This document shows positions 17,036 to 26,151 of a stretch of DNA of 64,000 bases, piece after piece. The first letter of the stretch is position 1. Each line of letters starts with the position of its first letter. A program made the position numbers and the translations under genes. The notes beneath the pieces are model-generated. The model saw nothing but the letters and a program-made list of their open reading frames with translations, had not been told where the DNA came from and made no database searches. Source of the stretch: Chloroflexota bacterium (GTDB lineage Bacteria; Chloroflexota; Anaerolineae; Aggregatilineales; Phototrophicaceae); contig JAIUNI010000003.1 in NCBI GenBank assembly GCA_020161935.1, forward strand, positions 496,001 through 560,000, given 5' to 3'.

Positions 17036-19654
17036 ATGCCCACGCCAATACTCGCTACCAAACTCTTTGTTCCACCGCCACGACCGGGGCTTGTCGCGCG
17101 GACGCGCCTGATCGAACGGCTGAACGCAGGGCTGCGTCACAAACTGACATTGGTTTCGGCGGCAGCGGGTTTCGGCAAAACCACACTTCTGAGTGAGTGG
17201 ATAGCATCGAGTAAGCAGCCTGTCGCATGGGTATCGTTGGATGAGGTAGATAACGAACCTGCACGCTTTTTGACTTATTTCGTTGCTGCTTTGCAAACGA
17301 TTTTGCCCGGTGTTGGCAACAGTATATTGGCGGTTTTACACGCGCCGCAGCCGCCACCAACCGAGGTGTTGGTTACGACGCTGCTAAACGAAATCGCCGC
17401 AGTTCCTCATCACTTTACCCTCGTTCTCGATGACTATCACCTGCTAGACTCTCAACCGATTGACCACGCCCTGACCTTCTTACTCAAGCACCAGCCGCCG
17501 CAACTCCATCTGGTCATCATCACCCGCGAAGACCCGCAGTTTCCCCTCAGCCAACTACGGGCGCGGGGGCAGCTAACCGAGGTGCGGGTTGCCGACCTGC
17601 GCTTTACCCATACCGAAGCGGCGGATTTCCTCAACCATGTGATGCGGCTGAACCTCTCGGCGGCAGACATCGCCGCGTTGGAGATTCGCACGGAAGGCTG
17701 GATTGCAGGTTTGCAGTTGGCGGCGCTCTCCATGCAGGGCAGTACCGATACCGCCCGCTTTATCGAGTCTTTCACCGGCAGCCACCGTTTTGTGCTGGAT
17801 TATTTGGCCGAAGAAGTCTTGCAGCGCCAACCAGAACCGGTTCAGCGTTTCTTGTTGCATACCGCCATGCTTGAGCGGATGTGCGCTGCGCTGTGTGATG
17901 CGGTGATGGGTGATCCTGCTGCCAAAGGACAAGATACGCTCGCCTATATCGAACGCGCCAACCTGTTTATCATCCCGCTGGACAGCGAGCGGCGCTGGTA
18001 TCGTTATCATCACCTATTCGCCGATCTGCTGCGCCAGCGCTTACATCAAAATATGGAGTCGGGCGCGGTCGCCGAGTTACATCTGCGGGCCAGCATGTGG
18101 TATGAGGCGAGCGGGTTGGAGATCGAGGCGTTTCATCATGCCGCCGCTGCCCACGATTTTGACCAAGCCGCACGCCTCGCCGAAGGGGGTGGGATGCCGC
18201 TGTTGTTTCGCGGTGCAGCGGGTTCGGTGCTGAGTTGGTTGCAGTCGCTTCCGCCGAAAGCGTTGGATGCGAAGCCGGGTTTATGGGTGATGTACGCCTC
18301 GGCGATGTTGTTCGCGGGACGGATGAACGCGATTGAGGACAAGCTGCAAGCGGCGGAACGGGCGCTCCAGAAGCCGACACTGGACGCGCACGAACGCGAT
18401 CTGATCGGGCATATCGCCTCTATTCGCGCGACCATCGCCGTGGCGCAGAACCAAGTTGACATCATCGTCCACCAGTCGCGCCGCGCCCTTGATTATTTGC
18501 ATCCCAACAACCTGCCGGTTCGTACCGCGACCACATGGACGCTCGGCGTGGCTTACCAGTTGCAGGGCGACCGCGCCGCTGCCCGACGAGCTTATACCGA
18601 GGCGATCAGCATTAGTCAGGCCATCGGGCATATCATCATTGACCTGATGGCAACTTTCGGCCTCGGCTACATGCAAGAAGCCGATAACCAACTGACCGAA
18701 GCTGCTGCGACTTTCCAGCGAGTGATCGAAATTGCGGGTGAGCCGCCGCTGCCAGTCGCATCTGCGGGTTATGTCGGCTTCGCCCGTATCACCTACGAAC
18801 GAAACGACCTTGAGGCGGCGCAGCGGTATGCCGAACAAGCAGTGCATCTCGTCCGGCAGATCGAAAATACCGATCAAGTGATTGTCTGCGAGGTGTTTTT
18901 GGCGCGGGTTCGTCTAGCACAGGGCGATATTGCCGGTGCGGAGGCTATCCTCGCGCGGGCGGAACACTATGCACGCCAGCACTTTTTCGCTGCCCCCCGA
19001 TTACCACAGGTTGCCGCTGTGCAGGTGTTGGCGCTCCTCCAGCGGGGCGATGTGGAAGCCGCAGACGAACTCGCTTTCCGCTATGATTTACCCATCAGCC
19101 AAGCGCGTGTCCGCCTCGCGCTGCATGACCCCGCTGCCGCGCTCAAACTGCTTGAGCCGCTCTACGGACAAGCCGTGGAAAAGGGTTGGGTAGATGAACA
19201 GCTTAAACTGCGTGTACTGCAAGTGGTCGCGGGGTTTGAAGGGGGTGATCGGGCAAAGGCGGTGCAGTGGCTTGGCGAAGCGCTGCGGATGGGCGAGCCA
19301 GAAGGTTTCATACGCACCTTCATTGATGAAGGGCTGCCGATGGCGAACCTGCTCGGAGAAGCGGTGTCGCGCGGGGTGATGCCGGACTACGCCGCGAAGC
19401 TGCTGGCGGCGATGGATGCCCAACCGTTACCATCGTCCAATCTCACTACCCCATTATTAGTCGAACCCCTCAGTCAACGCGAATTGGAAGTCCTCCATCT
19501 CATCGCGCAGGGACATTCCAACTACGAGATCGGCGAACGGCTTTTCCTCACGTTGAACACGGTCAAAGGGCATAACCAGCGCATCTTCGGCAAGCTGCAA
19601 GTCGAACGCCGCACCGAAGCCGTTGCTCGCGCCCGCGAACTCGGCCTACTTTGA
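17036..19654 (+). CDS. MalT-like LuxR-family ATP-dependent transcriptional regulator
   Basis: 872 residues. The N-terminal STAND-type NTPase has Walker A AAAGFGKTT (residues 42-50) and Walker B TLVLDDYHLLD. A long central region of helical TPR-like repeats follows, then a C-terminal LuxR helix-turn-helix (LSQRELEVLHLIAQGHSN through NTVKGHNQRIFGKL). This is the full MalT/LAL length and order. Such regulators activate transcription on binding ATP and an inducer; the inducer is unknown. It begins 22 bases after the reductase gene and could be cotranscribed with it. The genes it controls may be the MDR reductases on both sides (inference). Confidence 0.92.
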   Translation: MPTPILATKLFVPPPRPGLVARTRLIERLNAGLRHKLTLVSAAAGFGKTTLLSEWIASSKQPVAWVSLDEVDNEPARFLTYFVAALQTILPGVGNSILAVLHAPQPPPTEVLVTTLLNEIAAVPHHFTLVLDDYHLLDSQPIDHALTFLLKHQPPQLHLVIITREDPQFPLSQLRARGQLTEVRVADLRFTHTEAADFLNHVMRLNLSAADIAALEIRTEGWIAGLQLAALSMQGSTDTARFIESFTGSHRFVLDYLAEEVLQRQPEPVQRFLLHTAMLERMCAALCDAVMGDPAAKGQDTLAYIERANLFIIPLDSERRWYRYHHLFADLLRQRLHQNMESGAVAELHLRASMWYEASGLEIEAFHHAAAAHDFDQAARLAEGGGMPLLFRGAAGSVLSWLQSLPPKALDAKPGLWVMYASAMLFAGRMNAIEDKLQAAERALQKPTLDAHERDLIGHIASIRATIAVAQNQVDIIVHQSRRALDYLHPNNLPVRTATTWTLGVAYQLQGDRAAARRAYTEAISISQAIGHIIIDLMATFGLGYMQEADNQLTEAAATFQRVIEIAGEPPLPVASAGYVGFARITYERNDLEAAQRYAEQAVHLVRQIENTDQVIVCEVFLARVRLAQGDIAGAEAILARAEHYARQHFFAAPRLPQVAAVQVLALLQRGDVEAADELAFRYDLPISQARVRLALHDPAAALKLLEPLYGQAVEKGWVDEQLKLRVLQVVAGFEGGDRAKAVQWLGEALRMGEPEGFIRTFIDEGLPMANLLGEAVSRGVMPDYAAKLLAAMDAQPLPSSNLTTPLLVEPLSQRELEVLHLIAQGHSNYEIGERLFLTLNTVKGHNQRIFGKLQVERRTEAVARARELGLL

Positions 19655-19749
19655 CCCCGAATAACACCTAAAACAACACTTTAGTATCTATACGGGCATA
19701 CCTCGCTCCCTATATGCTGTCCTGTAGATTGAGCAACAGGTACAGATGC

Positions 19750-20007
19750 ATGGCGAAACAACACCGTATACAAGCTGATAGCGACCGACCAGCGCGTTAT
19801 GAAATCCGCGTTCATGGGCATCTGGGCAGCCAATGGGCGGATTGGTTTGACGGTTTGGCGATCATCCCCGACGACAACGGCGACACCCGTTTGGTCGGTA
19901 CGGTCGTTGACCAAGCCGCGCTCCACGGGCTGTTGAAAAAGGTACGCGATATTGGCCTGCCGTTGATCTCGGTCAACCCATTGAATGACGACGAGAACCG
20001 CATATAG
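19750..20007 (+). CDS. Small conserved hypothetical protein
   Basis: 85 residues from the ATG at 19750 (MAKQHRIQADSDRPARYEIR). Blocks such as HLGSQWADWFDGL, VVDQAALHGLLKKVRD and PLISVNP are familiar from small proteins found next to quinone-oxidoreductase genes in Chloroflexota and Actinobacteria. No function is known to me. It lies 9 bases before the MDR gene at 20017 and is likely cotranscribed with it. Confidence 0.78.
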   Translation: MAKQHRIQADSDRPARYEIRVHGHLGSQWADWFDGLAIIPDDNGDTRLVGTVVDQAALHGLLKKVRDIGLPLISVNPLNDDENRI

Positions 20008-20016
20008 GAGAGACTC

Positions 20017-20991
20017 ATGAAAGCGATTGTGAATACCCGCTACGGCTCGCCGGATGTGATGCAGCTTAAAGAGGTTGCCAAGCCCGTACCGGAGGACAAC
20101 GAAGTATTGGTCAAAATTCACGCGACATCCGTCAACGCGGCGGACTGGCATCTACTACGCGCGTCACCGTTTCTGGTGCGCCTCGAAATGGGGTTGTTCA
20201 AACTCAAGTACGCCACACTGGGCGCGGACATCGCTGGCCGCGTGGAAGCCGTCGGCAAGGCTGTAAAGGGCTTTAAGGTCGGCGATGCGGTGTTTGGGGA
20301 TATATCGGGAGCTGGGTGGGGCGGTTTTGCGGAGTATGTCGCCGTCCCTGAAACCGTCTTGGCGCATAAATCGAGCAAGCTGAACTTTGAAGAAGCCGCC
20401 GCGATGGGTATGGCAGCCGTGACAGCCCTTCAAGGCTTACGCGATAAGGGGCAAGTTCAGGCAGGCCAAAAGGTACTCATCAATGGCGCGTCCGGTGGTG
20501 TCGGCACCTTCGCCGTGCAGCTCGCGAAAGCCTTCGGCGCGGACGTAACGGCTGTGTGCAGCACAGGCAAAGTTGAGATGGTGCGCTCGCTGGGTGCTGA
20601 CCATGTAATCGACTACAAGCGTGAAAACTTTACACAGAACGGCAAGCAGTATGACCTGATTATCGCGGCGAATGGCAGCTATCCGCTTCGAGCCTATAAA
20701 CGTGCTCTAACCGCGCAGGGCCGGTATGTCGTGACCGGCGGCGAGATGTCACAAATCTTCGCAGTCATGATCCTCGGCTCACTGATGTCAAAAAAAGGTG
20801 GTCAGCAGTTCGGTAACTTGATGGCACGACCCAACACGGATGATCTGGTGTACTTGAACACGCTTGTTGAGGCGGGTAAGGTTAAACCGGTCATGGATCG
20901 CTGCTACCCGCTGGAACAAACGGCAGATGCCCTGCGCTATGTCGAAGCCGGTCATGCTCAGGGTAAAGTCGTGGTGACGATGGAGGGTTAA
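20017..20991 (+). CDS. NAD(P)-dependent MDR oxidoreductase, first of a tandem pair
   Basis: 324 residues. AGGAGA precedes the ATG. It opens MKAIVNTRYGSPDVMQLKEV, then ADWHLLR, GADIAGRVEAVG, GAGWGGFAEYV, the nucleotide-binding INGASGGVGTFAVQLAK and SLGADHVIDYKREN. This is a zinc-free quinone-reductase-like MDR. It ends 3 bases before a paralogue with nearly the same N-terminus. Confidence 0.9.
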   Translation: MKAIVNTRYGSPDVMQLKEVAKPVPEDNEVLVKIHATSVNAADWHLLRASPFLVRLEMGLFKLKYATLGADIAGRVEAVGKAVKGFKVGDAVFGDISGAGWGGFAEYVAVPETVLAHKSSKLNFEEAAAMGMAAVTALQGLRDKGQVQAGQKVLINGASGGVGTFAVQLAKAFGADVTAVCSTGKVEMVRSLGADHVIDYKRENFTQNGKQYDLIIAANGSYPLRAYKRALTAQGRYVVTGGEMSQIFAVMILGSLMSKKGGQQFGNLMARPNTDDLVYLNTLVEAGKVKPVMDRCYPLEQTADALRYVEAGHAQGKVVVTMEG

Positions 20992-20994
20992 CTC

Positions 20995-21966
20995 ATGAAA
21001 GCGATTGTCTATACCCGCTACGGTTCGCCGGATGTACTGCACTTGACAGATGTGCCGATGCCTGTGCCGAAGGACAACGAAGTGCGGATCAAAATTCATG
21101 CCGCGAACGTGACCCCTACCGACTGCGCCAGTCGTAAGGCTGACCCTTTCATTACGCGCTTTATGAATGGTCTGCTCGCGCCGAAAAACCCGATCCTCGG
21201 TAATATGCTGGCGGGTGAGGTTGAGGCGGTGGGTAAAGATGTAACCCGCTTCAAAATCGGCGACCGCATCTTTGGTTCCGCCGATACCAGCTTCGGTACC
21301 CATGCCGAGTATATGTGCCTGCCGGAAACGGGTATTCTGACCGCGATGCCAAATAATATGTCGTACGAGGAAGCCGTCAACGTTCCCGAAGCGCTCACCC
21401 CGCTCTACTTCCTGCGCGAGTTAGCCAATCTCCAACCGGGTCAACAAGTGCTGATTAACGGCGCGTCCGGTGCGCTCGGCACATATGGGGTGCAGCTTGC
21501 GAAGCATTTAGGGGCAGAAGTGACCGGCGTTTGCAGTACGGCTAATATTGAACTGGTGAAGTCGCTCGGCGCGGATGAGGTCATCGACTACACTAAGTCA
21601 GATTTCACCAAGAATGGTCAAACATATGATGTGATCTTTGACGCGGTGGGTAAAAGCACCTTCGGTCAGTGCAAAAATTCGCTCAAACAAGGCGGGTTGT
21701 TCTTGTTCACGGTGCCAACGCTGCGAATCGTACAGGATATGCTGTGGACTTCGCGGTTCGGCAGCAAGAAGGCTGTTCTGGGTCTCGCAGGGCTGCACCA
21801 GAAGCAGGAGAACCTCCAGTTTTTGAAAGAGCTGGTTGAAGCCGGTAAGCTGAAATCCGTGATCGACCGCTGCTACCCGCTGGCGCAAACCGCCGAGGCG
21901 CACCGCTATGTCGATACCGGACGTAAAAAGGGTAATGTGGTGATTGAGGTCACACCAGCGACTTGA
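20995..21966 (+). CDS. NAD(P)-dependent MDR oxidoreductase, second of a tandem pair
   Basis: 323 residues, clearly paralogous to the preceding gene: MKAIVYTRYGSPDVLHL, NMLAGEVEAVGKDVTRFKIG, INGASGALGTYGVQLAK, SLGADEVIDYTKSDF, and the same ending DRCYPLAQTAEAHRYVDTG. GGAGG lies 7 bases before the ATG. The 3' end overlaps the convergent GNAT gene by 17 bases. Tandem duplication followed by divergence is the simplest reading. Confidence 0.9.
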   Translation: MKAIVYTRYGSPDVLHLTDVPMPVPKDNEVRIKIHAANVTPTDCASRKADPFITRFMNGLLAPKNPILGNMLAGEVEAVGKDVTRFKIGDRIFGSADTSFGTHAEYMCLPETGILTAMPNNMSYEEAVNVPEALTPLYFLRELANLQPGQQVLINGASGALGTYGVQLAKHLGAEVTGVCSTANIELVKSLGADEVIDYTKSDFTKNGQTYDVIFDAVGKSTFGQCKNSLKQGGLFLFTVPTLRIVQDMLWTSRFGSKKAVLGLAGLHQKQENLQFLKELVEAGKLKSVIDRCYPLAQTAEAHRYVDTGRKKGNVVIEVTPAT

Positions 21967-22465
21967 CCATATCCACCAGCCACGCTTCGCCCCGGTCGGT
22001 ATGGCCTTCGCCGTCCACCGCTGCCCAGAGGTGGTGATACGGTTCGGACTGAATGGGGCGATAACCAAGCCGCTGGTACAGGCTGTATGCGCGGGGATTA
22101 TCGACCGGTTCGGTGGAGATGTAAAGCTGCTGGTGACCGGCTTCCGTGGCGATCCGTTCCATCGCGCGAATGGCGAGCGTTCCATAGCCTTTACCCCGTT
22201 CGGCTTCCGCGACGTATAAGTCGTTGATTTCGGGCAAATGCCACGTGTCATCCGCGTTGAGCCACGATGCGGGGCGGCGAAAAACTAGCGATAAAAAGCC
22301 GACGACCTGCTCCCCGTGTCGCATGACGAAATACCGGAACGTTGGATTTTGCGCGTCCCGCAAGCGCCCTTTATGCAGCGCGGCTGATGAGCGAACGGCG
22401 GCTAAGGCCGGTATATCGTCTACTGTGGCATCGCGGACAAGTAAGGGCTGATATTCGGTAGGCAA
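21950..22465 (-). CDS. GNAT family N-acetyltransferase, TTG start
   Basis: About 171 residues from a TTG at 22465. The open frame extends to 22735, but that part overlaps the DinB gene in another frame and has shadow-like composition, so it was cut. GNAT features are LLVRDATVDDIPALAAV, the acetyl-CoA loop AEAERGKGYGTLAI and NPRAYSLYQRLGYRP. The start codon is not certain; GAGCAG lies upstream of the TTG. It sits 11 bases after the DinB stop, so the two are probably cotranscribed. Confidence 0.82.
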   Translation of the reverse strand: MPTEYQPLLVRDATVDDIPALAAVRSSAALHKGRLRDAQNPTFRYFVMRHGEQVVGFLSLVFRRPASWLNADDTWHLPEINDLYVAEAERGKGYGTLAIRAMERIATEAGHQQLYISTEPVDNPRAYSLYQRLGYRPIQSEPYHHLWAAVDGEGHTDRGEAWLVDMVKSLV

Positions 22466-22476
22466 AATGCTGCTCG

Positions 22477-22986
22477 CTAGCCTTCCGGCGTGTAGGGTGC
22501 TTCGGCGTGGATGGCACCCACGAACTCTGGCAGGCCAGTATGACCAAGCATCTGGCGCACCGCCATGCCTTCGCCGAGGTGAAACCAGTAGTGATAGGTG
22601 TTGCGCCTGAGCAGGCTGCCGATGCTCTCCCGCGCGGGCTGACCATTGACCGTGAAAAAAGTAGAAAGCGTGTCGGTCGTCAGCGTGTCGAGGTATGAGT
22701 CGGCGGCTGCGGTCACGGTTTCCCACGCTGTCCACATCTCGGCTAAGGGTGGGGTGCTGGCGGGCTGCCCACTGCCGACTAACGCATCCAAACCGGGCGC
22801 AGCATCTTTACCCTGTGCAAATCGCATCCAGTAGCGGTTTTCTTGGTTAGCGAGATGTCCGATCATCCAACTGATGCAGTTCATCGGCAAGAATCGCTTA
22901 CGGGCTTCTTCGTCGGTTATGCCCTGCAAACCGCGTTGAAATTCACTGCGGGTGAATCGTAGCTGAATGACCAAAGGATGGGTCAT
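22477..22986 (-). CDS. DinB-family protein
   Basis: 169 residues from the ATG at 22986, preceded by AGGA at about 9 bases; the longer frame was rejected. It has the four-helix DinB/YfiT-like layout with metal-binding histidines in SWMIGHLANQENRY and in TYHYWFHLGEG. Members include bacillithiol- and mycothiol-dependent transferases and many of unknown substrate. Confidence 0.83.
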   Translation of the reverse strand: MTHPLVIQLRFTRSEFQRGLQGITDEEARKRFLPMNCISWMIGHLANQENRYWMRFAQGKDAAPGLDALVGSGQPASTPPLAEMWTAWETVTAAADSYLDTLTTDTLSTFFTVNGQPARESIGSLLRRNTYHYWFHLGEGMAVRQMLGHTGLPEFVGAIHAEAPYTPEG

Positions 22987-23045
22987 GGTGTTTTTCCTGC
23001 TATCGGGGTAGCTCAAATGTTTTAGGGATTATAGCACCATTCCGC

Positions 23046-23073
23046 TTGCCGCGCACCATTCCGGCGCTAGAAT
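23046..23073 (+). promoter_or_regulatory. Predicted sigma-70-type promoter for the hydrolase-anmK operon
   Basis: TTGCCG (-35, 23046) and TAGAAT (-10, 23068) are separated by 16 bases, in the space between the divergent DinB and hydrolase genes. The transcript would start near 23080, ahead of the AGGAAAC region before the ATG at 23107. Predicted from sequence only. Confidence 0.45.
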
Positions 23074-23106
23074 AAGCGGCAACTTTAATCAGAGACAGGA
23101 AACATT

Positions 23107-23925
23107 ATGCCTACCTTCCAACATGGGACGGCAGTTTTACATTATGAAGTGGATGGCAGTGGGCCGGATGCCGTTTACATCCCCGGTATGGGGTCGCACA
23201 GCAACGACCTCTTAGGGCAAACGGTTCGCCAGATGCTGGGGCAGAAGTACCGCTTGCTGACGGTCGATAATCGTGGTTCGGGGCAGACGGCCACGCAGCC
23301 CAACGACACCTCCAACCTCGCGGACATGGCAGACGATGTGGCGGCGGTGATGGCACATATCGGGATGGACAACGCGCGTGTACTGGGTATCTCGATGGGC
23401 GGGATGGTCGCGCTTTCGCTGGCGGTCAAGCACCCCGAACGGATTAACCGCTTGGTGGTTGCGGTGACTTCAGCGCGCACGCCGGATAACCCCAGCCGTT
23501 CGGCGTTCCTGTTAGCGTCCGGTCACCTGATGCGTGAGAACAATATCCCGCTGGAATATATCAACCGGCACAACGCGGTGATGCTGCTGGGTGAAAGTGT
23601 GTTCAGCGATATGCCGTTTATCGTGGATGCGTGGGTGAATGCACCGCCTGACCCAATGGGGCAAACGCAGGCGGGTTTCGAACTGCAAAGCAATGCTATT
23701 TTAGGTTATGACGTGCGCGACAGTTTAAAGACGTTGAATATTCCCACGCTGGTCCTCGGCAGCAGCGAGGATATGCTCGTGCCACCGCGCTACCAGAATG
23801 AAATCGTGGGGCTTATCCCCGGCGCGGAGATTGGCCTGTATCCGGGTGGGCATGTTTACATGATGCTGCCACCATACACCAGCCAGTTTTATGCGGATGT
23901 CCTCGGTTTCTGGGGCAGATCGTAA
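23107..23925 (+). CDS. Alpha/beta hydrolase
   Basis: 272 residues. The oxyanion segment YIPGMGSHSND is followed by DNRGSGQT, the nucleophile elbow GISMGGM (Ser), the acid region LVLGSSEDMLVPP and the histidine in YPGGHVYM, so the catalytic triad order is intact. It resembles 3-oxoadipate enol-lactonase-like esterases; the substrate is unknown. anmK follows 10 bases downstream and is probably in the same transcript. Confidence 0.9.
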   Translation: MPTFQHGTAVLHYEVDGSGPDAVYIPGMGSHSNDLLGQTVRQMLGQKYRLLTVDNRGSGQTATQPNDTSNLADMADDVAAVMAHIGMDNARVLGISMGGMVALSLAVKHPERINRLVVAVTSARTPDNPSRSAFLLASGHLMRENNIPLEYINRHNAVMLLGESVFSDMPFIVDAWVNAPPDPMGQTQAGFELQSNAILGYDVRDSLKTLNIPTLVLGSSEDMLVPPRYQNEIVGLIPGAEIGLYPGGHVYMMLPPYTSQFYADVLGFWGRS

Positions 23926-23935
23926 AGGAACGCAA

Positions 23936-25114
23936 ATGTATATCATCGGTTTAATGTCCGGCACCTCGGCGGATGCGATTGATGCGGCTTTGTGTGAAAT
24001 TCAGGGTGAGCCGCCCCTACTCAGGATTCGCATCGTGAAAGCGATTACTTACCCTTATCCTGAAGGTTTTCAGGCACGGATTTGGGATGCATGTTTGCCC
24101 GAAAAGAGTCGTGTCGATACGGTATGCCAGCTCAACTTTGATATGGGCGAGCTTTTCGCGGCTGCGGCGAATAAGGTGATCGCCGACTGCGGTATGCCAG
24201 CGTCAGAGATTGACCTGATCGGCTCACACGGGCAAACGATCTGGCATATGGTACAGCCGTCGGGGCAAGTGAGCGCGACTCTGCAAATCACCGAAGCCTC
24301 GATCATCGCCGAGCGTACCGGTATCACGACGATTAGCAATTTTCGCCCGCGTGATATTGCGGCGGGCGGGCAGGGCGCACCCCTGACCGGATACGCTGAT
24401 TGGTTACTGCTCCGGCATCCAACGGCGTGGCGGGCGGTGCAGAATGTGGGCGGGATGGGTAACGTGACGTTCCTCCCGCCCCTTTCGGACACCACCAACG
24501 TTCCGGTGGCGTTTGATACTGGCCCCGGTAACGCGCTGATCGACGGGGCGATGACCATCCTCACGGAGGGGAAGCAGAGCTACGACCACAACGGGCAGCT
24601 TGCTAGCACGGGCAAGATTGATGAGGATTGGCTCCAAACCCTGATGCTCCACCCCTACTACGAACTGAAACCCCCGAAAACCACCGGACGCGAACTCTTT
24701 GGCGCGATTATGGCGCAGCAGTTGGTGAACGAAGGACGGCAGCGCGGCCTCGACAACAGCGGCCTCGTGGCGACGATTACGGCGCTGACGGCAGCAAGCA
24801 TCGCGGATGCCTACACCCGTTACGCTCCCGCGCCTGTAGACGAAGTGATTATGGGCGGTGGCGGGGCGCGTAATCCGGCATTAATCGGGTTGCTCCAAAG
24901 TTTGCTCCCTGCCGCGCGGGTACTGACGCATGAGGACATCGGGCTGGACAGTGATAACAAGGAGGCGTTGGTGTTCGCCCTTTTGGCGCACGAAACATGG
25001 CACGCGCGACCGGGGAACCTGCCTTCGCTGACAGGGGCGAAAGCGCCAGTGGTGTTGGGGCAGATTACCCCCGGTACTAATTATGCCACGCTCATCCGGC
25101 GGACGTGGTGCTAG
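23936..25114 (+). CDS. anmK: Anhydro-N-acetylmuramic acid kinase
   Basis: 392 residues from the ATG at 23936 (AAAGGA at 6 bases), the normal AnmK length. Diagnostic segments are YIIGLMSGTSADAIDAALC, GSHGQTIWH, NVGGMGN, AFDTGPGNALIDGAM, GRELFG and GGGGARNPAL. The enzyme converts 1,6-anhydro-MurNAc with ATP and water to MurNAc-6-phosphate in the cytoplasm, allowing recycling of peptidoglycan. No other recycling enzyme is adjacent. Confidence 0.95.
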   Translation: MYIIGLMSGTSADAIDAALCEIQGEPPLLRIRIVKAITYPYPEGFQARIWDACLPEKSRVDTVCQLNFDMGELFAAAANKVIADCGMPASEIDLIGSHGQTIWHMVQPSGQVSATLQITEASIIAERTGITTISNFRPRDIAAGGQGAPLTGYADWLLLRHPTAWRAVQNVGGMGNVTFLPPLSDTTNVPVAFDTGPGNALIDGAMTILTEGKQSYDHNGQLASTGKIDEDWLQTLMLHPYYELKPPKTTGRELFGAIMAQQLVNEGRQRGLDNSGLVATITALTAASIADAYTRYAPAPVDEVIMGGGGARNPALIGLLQSLLPAARVLTHEDIGLDSDNKEALVFALLAHETWHARPGNLPSLTGAKAPVVLGQITPGTNYATLIRRTWC

Positions 25115-25116
25115 GG

Positions 25117-25602
25117 CTACAGTTTTTTGTAGTAGCGGACGATGGGTAGGGCGGTGTAGCCGGCTTTTTCGTAGGCACGGCGGGCAGCGGCATGTCCATC
25201 ATCGCCACCCGTACCCACAGCGACGAGTTCCATACCGTGTTCACGCATTTTGTCGAAGGTGAAGGCGTTCAGGGAGGCGGCGATACCCCGCTTCTGGTGG
25301 TCGGGATGTACCATCAGAAATTCCAGTTCGCCAGTTTTCGATTGTTCATCAAACACCAGCACCAGCAGCCCTGCTAAGATACCATCGACTTCGGCAACCC
25401 ACGCATGATATTTGTCGGGGTTGGTGAAGTAGGTTTCGACGGTTTCCTTTTGGGCTTTCTTCCAGTCAGGATAAACGAAATCATAAATATCGTCACCCAT
25501 CACCCGCTTGAATGAGGTGAAGATGGGTTCGAAGGATAAGGATGTCATGTGGACTAAATCGGGCAGGTCACTGCTCATGGCAGGACGAATGATGTGGGGC
25601 AT
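25117..25602 (-). CDS. GNAT family N-acetyltransferase
   Basis: 161 residues. It begins with IIRPAMSSDLPDLVHMT. The acetyl-CoA loop is HPDHQKRGIAASL and the motif B region is GHAAARRAYEKAGYTALP. Single domain, substrate unknown. It is convergent with anmK, with only 2 bases between the stops. Confidence 0.88.
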   Translation of the reverse strand: MPHIIRPAMSSDLPDLVHMTSLSFEPIFTSFKRVMGDDIYDFVYPDWKKAQKETVETYFTNPDKYHAWVAEVDGILAGLLVLVFDEQSKTGELEFLMVHPDHQKRGIAASLNAFTFDKMREHGMELVAVGTGGDDGHAAARRAYEKAGYTALPIVRYYKKL

Positions 25603-26151
25603 AGGTTATAAACCTCTTGAGATCGATTGTTGTCTGGTTGATGAGTAGTTTTAGGTGCGTAAAATGCACAACATGCAAAATATTCGCAGTTTTTTGCACA
25701 TTTTCCCGCCGAAATGGCAGGCGGGACGCTCGGCTCATGCCGCCGAATTGACATTTTGTGACGGCGGATGTGAGGGAGGCTGGCGCTGAAATGACACACT
25801 TTCAGCGGATTGCTCCCGTGTGATCACCGCGTCGCAAATGTCAGTGCTGCTGCTGTGGCTGCTGCAAAACAGGGTTTACCACCGAAGGCACAGCGATCAA
25901 TGGGGAGCCAATCATCTTAAGCGCAGCGACACCGAAAACCGAGCGATGACTGCGGAGCAATTCATGTGAACCACCAAGCGGATACGGAAAAAGCCAATAC
26001 AATTTTACCACAGAGACACAGAGAAATATAAATCTCATTGTAGCACAAAAATTCTGCTTGTGCGGTTCGAATTTTCAAACCTTTGGGATTCGTTCAAAGT
26101 GGCTATAACCAAAAAGTGGGAATTAGGAGGTGATTTGTTACCATAGATAAC
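25603..26151. other. Intergenic region without a convincing gene
   Basis: 549 bases between divergent GNAT genes. Small open frames exist on the minus strand but have poor composition and no ribosome sites. The only recognisable element is one short copy of the CACAGAG-type repeat at about 26006-26025 (TACCACAGAGACACAGAGAA). A near-perfect Shine-Dalgarno sequence, AGGAGGTGA, occurs at 26125-26133, described with the next gene. Confidence 0.6.

Noticed and set aside
22466..22735. N-terminal extension of the GNAT gene
   Set aside because: It overlaps the DinB gene in another frame and has shadow-like composition; the GNAT domain starts after it.
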